Shown: one piece after another, positions 61,736-64,000 of the stretch
Position numbering within the stretch: the first letter of the stretch is position 1
Layout of the letters: every line of letters begins with the position of its first letter
Source of the DNA: Arenimonas sp049195245
GTDB taxonomy: Bacteria > Pseudomonadota > Gammaproteobacteria > Xanthomonadales > Xanthomonadaceae
Length of the DNA: 64,000 nt
Direction: 5' to 3'
NCBI RefSeq assembly: GCF_049195245.1
Contig: NZ_JBMIRR010000027.1
Span: forward strand, 682,001 to 746,000
Notes under the pieces: generated by a model
Seen by the model: the letters and a program-made list of their open reading frames with translations, nothing else
What the model was told of the DNA's origin: nothing
The model's database searches: none
Position numbers and translations under genes: made by a program

Positions 61736-62131
61736 ATGGCGACGCCAAAAAGACCGCTGTCCCCCTTCATGATCGGCCCGTACTACAGGCCACAGATCAC
61801 CAGCATGATGTCCATCCTGCATCGCGCCACCGGCGTGGCGCTGGCGGTGGGCTCGCTGGTGCTGGCGGCCTGGCTGGTCGCCGCCGCCGGCAGCGCCGAG
61901 GCCCACGCGGCCTTCATGGCCTGCCTGGCCTCGGTTCCCGGCAAGGTGGCCCTGTTCGGCTTCTCGGCCTGCCTGGTCTACCACTTCCTCAACGGCATCC
62001 GGCACCTGTTCTGGGACGCCGGGCACGGCTACGAAATCCCCAAGGTCTACGCCAGCGGCTACGCCGTGCTGGTGCTGTCGGTGCTGCTCACCGCGGCCCT
62101 GTGGTGGTTCGCGCTGGGAGGTGCGGCATGA
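61736..62131 (+). CDS. sdhC: Succinate dehydrogenase cytochrome b556 subunit
   Basis: A 131-residue membrane subunit with three helices. The RPLSPFM and SILHRATGV motifs and the haem-ligand region LVYHFLNGIRHLFWDAG (His83 likely the ligand) are typical. Together with SdhD it anchors the complex and binds quinone. It overlaps sdhD by ATGA. No Shine-Dalgarno is obvious. Confidence 0.95.
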   Translation: MATPKRPLSPFMIGPYYRPQITSMMSILHRATGVALAVGSLVLAAWLVAAAGSAEAHAAFMACLASVPGKVALFGFSACLVYHFLNGIRHLFWDAGHGYEIPKVYASGYAVLVLSVLLTAALWWFALGGAA

Positions 62132-62505
62132 GCCTGCGCAACCCGATCGCCCGCGCCAAGGGCCTGGGCTCGGCCAAGGACGGGACCGGCCACTGGTGGT
62201 CGCAGCGGCTTACGGCGATTGCGCTGGCCGGGCTCACGCCCTGGTTCGTCGTGTTCGCCGTGAACCTGCTCGGGGCCGACCAGGTCGCGGTCCGCGCCGC
62301 CATCGCCCAGCCGCTGACGGCGTCGCTGCTCAGCGCCTTCGTGCTGTCCCTGTTCTGGCATGCCCAGCTCGGCCTGCAGGTCGTGGTCGAGGACTACATC
62401 CACGGCGCCTTCGAACTGGTGCTGCAGGTGCTGATCAAGTTCACCTTCGCGCTGGCCGCCATCGCCTCGCTGCTGGCCATCGGCCGGATCGCCTTCACCG
62501 CCTGA
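62128..62505 (+). CDS. sdhD: Succinate dehydrogenase membrane anchor subunit
   Basis: A 125-residue protein with three transmembrane helices; GTGHWWSQRLTAIAL is the family start of the first helix and VEDYIHGAFELVLQ the conserved later segment. It begins in the sdhC stop. The second membrane anchor of complex II. Confidence 0.93.
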   Translation: MSLRNPIARAKGLGSAKDGTGHWWSQRLTAIALAGLTPWFVVFAVNLLGADQVAVRAAIAQPLTASLLSAFVLSLFWHAQLGLQVVVEDYIHGAFELVLQVLIKFTFALAAIASLLAIGRIAFTA

Positions 62506-62547
62506 TGCGCGCGCCCGCCCGCATCGCCGACAACTCCTGAGAACGCC

Positions 62548-64000
62548 ATGACGTCCGCCTACAAGATCCACGAGCACACCTACGACATGGTCGTCGTCGG
62601 CGCCGGTGGTGCCGGTCTCCGCGCCACCTTCGGCCTGGCCCAGAAGGGCCTCAAGACCGCCTGCATCAGCAAGGTGTTCCCGACCCGCTCGCACACGGTG
62701 GCCGCGCAGGGCGGCATTTCGGCCGCGCTGGGCAACATGGGCGAGGACGACTGGCGCTTCCACTTCTACGACACCATCAAGGGCTCGGACTGGCTGGGCG
62801 ACCAGGACGCGATCGAATACATGTGCCGCGAGGCAATCCCGGCCATCATCGAGCTCGAGCACCAGGGCGTGCCGTTCTCGCGCACCGAAGATGGCCGCAT
62901 CTACCAGCGCCCCTTCGGCGGCATGACCACGCATTACGGCAAGGGAACCGCGCAGCGCACCTGCGCGGCGGCCGACCGCACCGGCCACGCCATCCTGCAC
63001 ACGCTCTACCAGCAATCCCTGGCGCACCAGGCCGAGTTCTTCATCGAGTACTTCGCGCTCGACCTGATCATGGACGCCGAAGGTGCCTGCCGCGGCGTGC
63101 TGGCGCTGGACATGGCCTCGGGCGAGCTGCACCTGTTCCGCGCCCAGGGCACGGTGCTGGCCACCGGCGGCTACGGCCGCGCCTACTTCAGCGCCACCTC
63201 GGCCCACACCTGCACCGGCGACGGCGGTGGCATGGCGCTGCGCGCCGGCCTGCCGCTGCAGGACATGGAGTTCGTGCAGTTCCATCCCACCGGCGTGTAC
63301 GGCGCCGGCTGCCTGATCACCGAAGGCGTGCGCGGCGAAGGCGGCATCCTGCGCAACTCGGCCGGCGAACGCTTCATGGAGCGCTACGCGCCCAATGCCA
63401 AGGACCTGGCCTCGCGCGACGTGGTGTCGCGCTCGATGACCATCGAGATCCGCGAAGGCCGCGGCGTGGGCCCGAAGAAGGACCACATCCACCTCGACCT
63501 GACCCACCTCAACCCGGCCGACATCCACGAGAAGCTGCCGGGCATCGCCGAGACCGCGAAGATCTTCGCCGGCGTGGACGTCACCAAGCAGCCCATCCCC
63601 GTGCTGCCGACCGTGCACTACAACATGGGCGGCCTGCAGACCAATTACCACGGCGAAGTCGTCACGCTGAAGAACGGCAACCCCGACACCGTGGTGCCCG
63701 GCCTGTACGCGATCGGCGAAGCAGCCTGCGTGTCCGTGCACGGCGCCAACCGCCTGGGCTCGAACTCGCTGCTCGACCTGGTGGTGTTCGGCCGCGCGGT
63801 GGCCAACCGCTGCGCCGAGACCATCAAGCCTGGCGCGATGCATCCGACCCTGTCGCCGTCGGCCTGCGACGCCTCTCTGGCCAACCTGGACAAGATCCGC
63901 CACGCCAGCGGCGGCACGCCCACCGCCGTGATCCGCGACAACATGCAGCAGACCATGCAGGCCGACGCCGCGGTGTTCCGCACCGGCGAGACGCTGAAGG
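62548..64000 (+). CDS. sdhA: Succinate dehydrogenase flavoprotein subunit (3'-truncated by window edge)
   Basis: 484 codons are visible. The FAD-binding VVVGAGGAGLRATFGL opens the protein, His49 in RSHTVAAQGGISAAL is the likely covalent FAD ligand, and the active-site blocks EFVQFHPTG and GEAACVSVHGANRLGSNSLLDLVVFG follow. It oxidises succinate to fumarate, passing electrons to SdhB, expected downstream. The C-terminal helical domain is cut off by the end of the window. Confidence 0.97.
   Translation, partial: MTSAYKIHEHTYDMVVVGAGGAGLRATFGLAQKGLKTACISKVFPTRSHTVAAQGGISAALGNMGEDDWRFHFYDTIKGSDWLGDQDAIEYMCREAIPAIIELEHQGVPFSRTEDGRIYQRPFGGMTTHYGKGTAQRTCAAADRTGHAILHTLYQQSLAHQAEFFIEYFALDLIMDAEGACRGVLALDMASGELHLFRAQGTVLATGGYGRAYFSATSAHTCTGDGGGMALRAGLPLQDMEFVQFHPTGVYGAGCLITEGVRGEGGILRNSAGERFMERYAPNAKDLASRDVVSRSMTIEIREGRGVGPKKDHIHLDLTHLNPADIHEKLPGIAETAKIFAGVDVTKQPIPVLPTVHYNMGGLQTNYHGEVVTLKNGNPDTVVPGLYAIGEAACVSVHGANRLGSNSLLDLVVFGRAVANRCAETIKPGAMHPTLSPSACDASLANLDKIRHASGGTPTAVIRDNMQQTMQADAAVFRTGETLK

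Overview
The window is a dense, high-GC stretch of bacterial chromosome made almost entirely of housekeeping and metabolic genes. Gene content points to a gammaproteobacterium of the Xanthomonadaceae/Lysobacter type: class I fumarase, a SdhC/SdhD/SdhA operon led by an SDHAF4-like small protein, fused alpha/beta 2-oxoacid dehydrogenase E1, POT and OPT peptide transporters with S9 and M3 peptidases, and several lineage-restricted small proteins. This is inferred from protein families, since no rRNA lies in the window. I see no tRNA, insertion sequence, prophage or CRISPR array. About 70 protein genes are called, many overlapping by 4 bases (ATGA) or converging tail to tail.

Layout. 1-8.4 kb: the 3' part of an S9 peptidase, a DUF808 membrane protein, a lipoprotein, a glutamine amidotransferase-like protein, an SRPBCC protein, an unusual S4-type pseudouridine synthase, and a VOC/GDPD/RluA-type operon. 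8.4-16.3 kb: an EamA transporter, an exported barnase-like ribonuclease with its barstar, a DUF922 protease, a POT peptide transporter, a diguanylate cyclase, and a divergent SDR / GbsR-type regulator / DCC-protein cluster around a 22-bp palindrome. 16.3-29.4 kb: PlsC-type acyltransferase, zinc metallopeptidase, DUF418, OPT transporter, MltB-like transglycosylase, GST, DbpA helicase, RluF, a duplicated FKBP, a flavoprotein and a Nudix hydrolase. 29.4-45.3 kb: phased decamers and a palindrome before a DUF2383 gene, then M3 peptidase, thioesterase, glutathione peroxidase, ferredoxin-NADP reductase, two near-identical cold-shock genes, SlyD, a fatty-acid hydroxylase, a molybdopterin oxidoreductase, Uup and fumarase. 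45.3-55 kb: tesA/ybbA/ybbP, fasciclin, cytochrome, glycine-zipper proteins, tcdA, tatD. 55-64 kb: glutaryl-CoA dehydrogenase with the fused E1, a cyclase-FHA fusion, an orphan PhnD-like protein, ygfZ, and the start of the sdh operon, which runs off the end inside sdhA.

Themes. Peptide import and digestion (S9, M3, POT, OPT) suggest growth on protein. Central carbon and respiration are represented by fumarase, succinate dehydrogenase with two likely assembly helpers (SDHAF4-like, YgfZ), glutaryl-CoA dehydrogenase and the E1. Redox protection is represented by glutathione peroxidase, two GSTs, Fpr and a Nudix enzyme.

The most striking non-coding signal is a repeated layout in which a TAnnnT box sits exactly 6-7 bases before the ATG (six good cases), as expected for leaderless mRNAs. 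Other structures worth attention are the 22-bp palindrome of the SDR/GbsR/DCC cluster, the 10-bp-phased decamers next to a 24-bp palindrome at 29.4 kb, and the shared promoter architecture of the two cold-shock genes.
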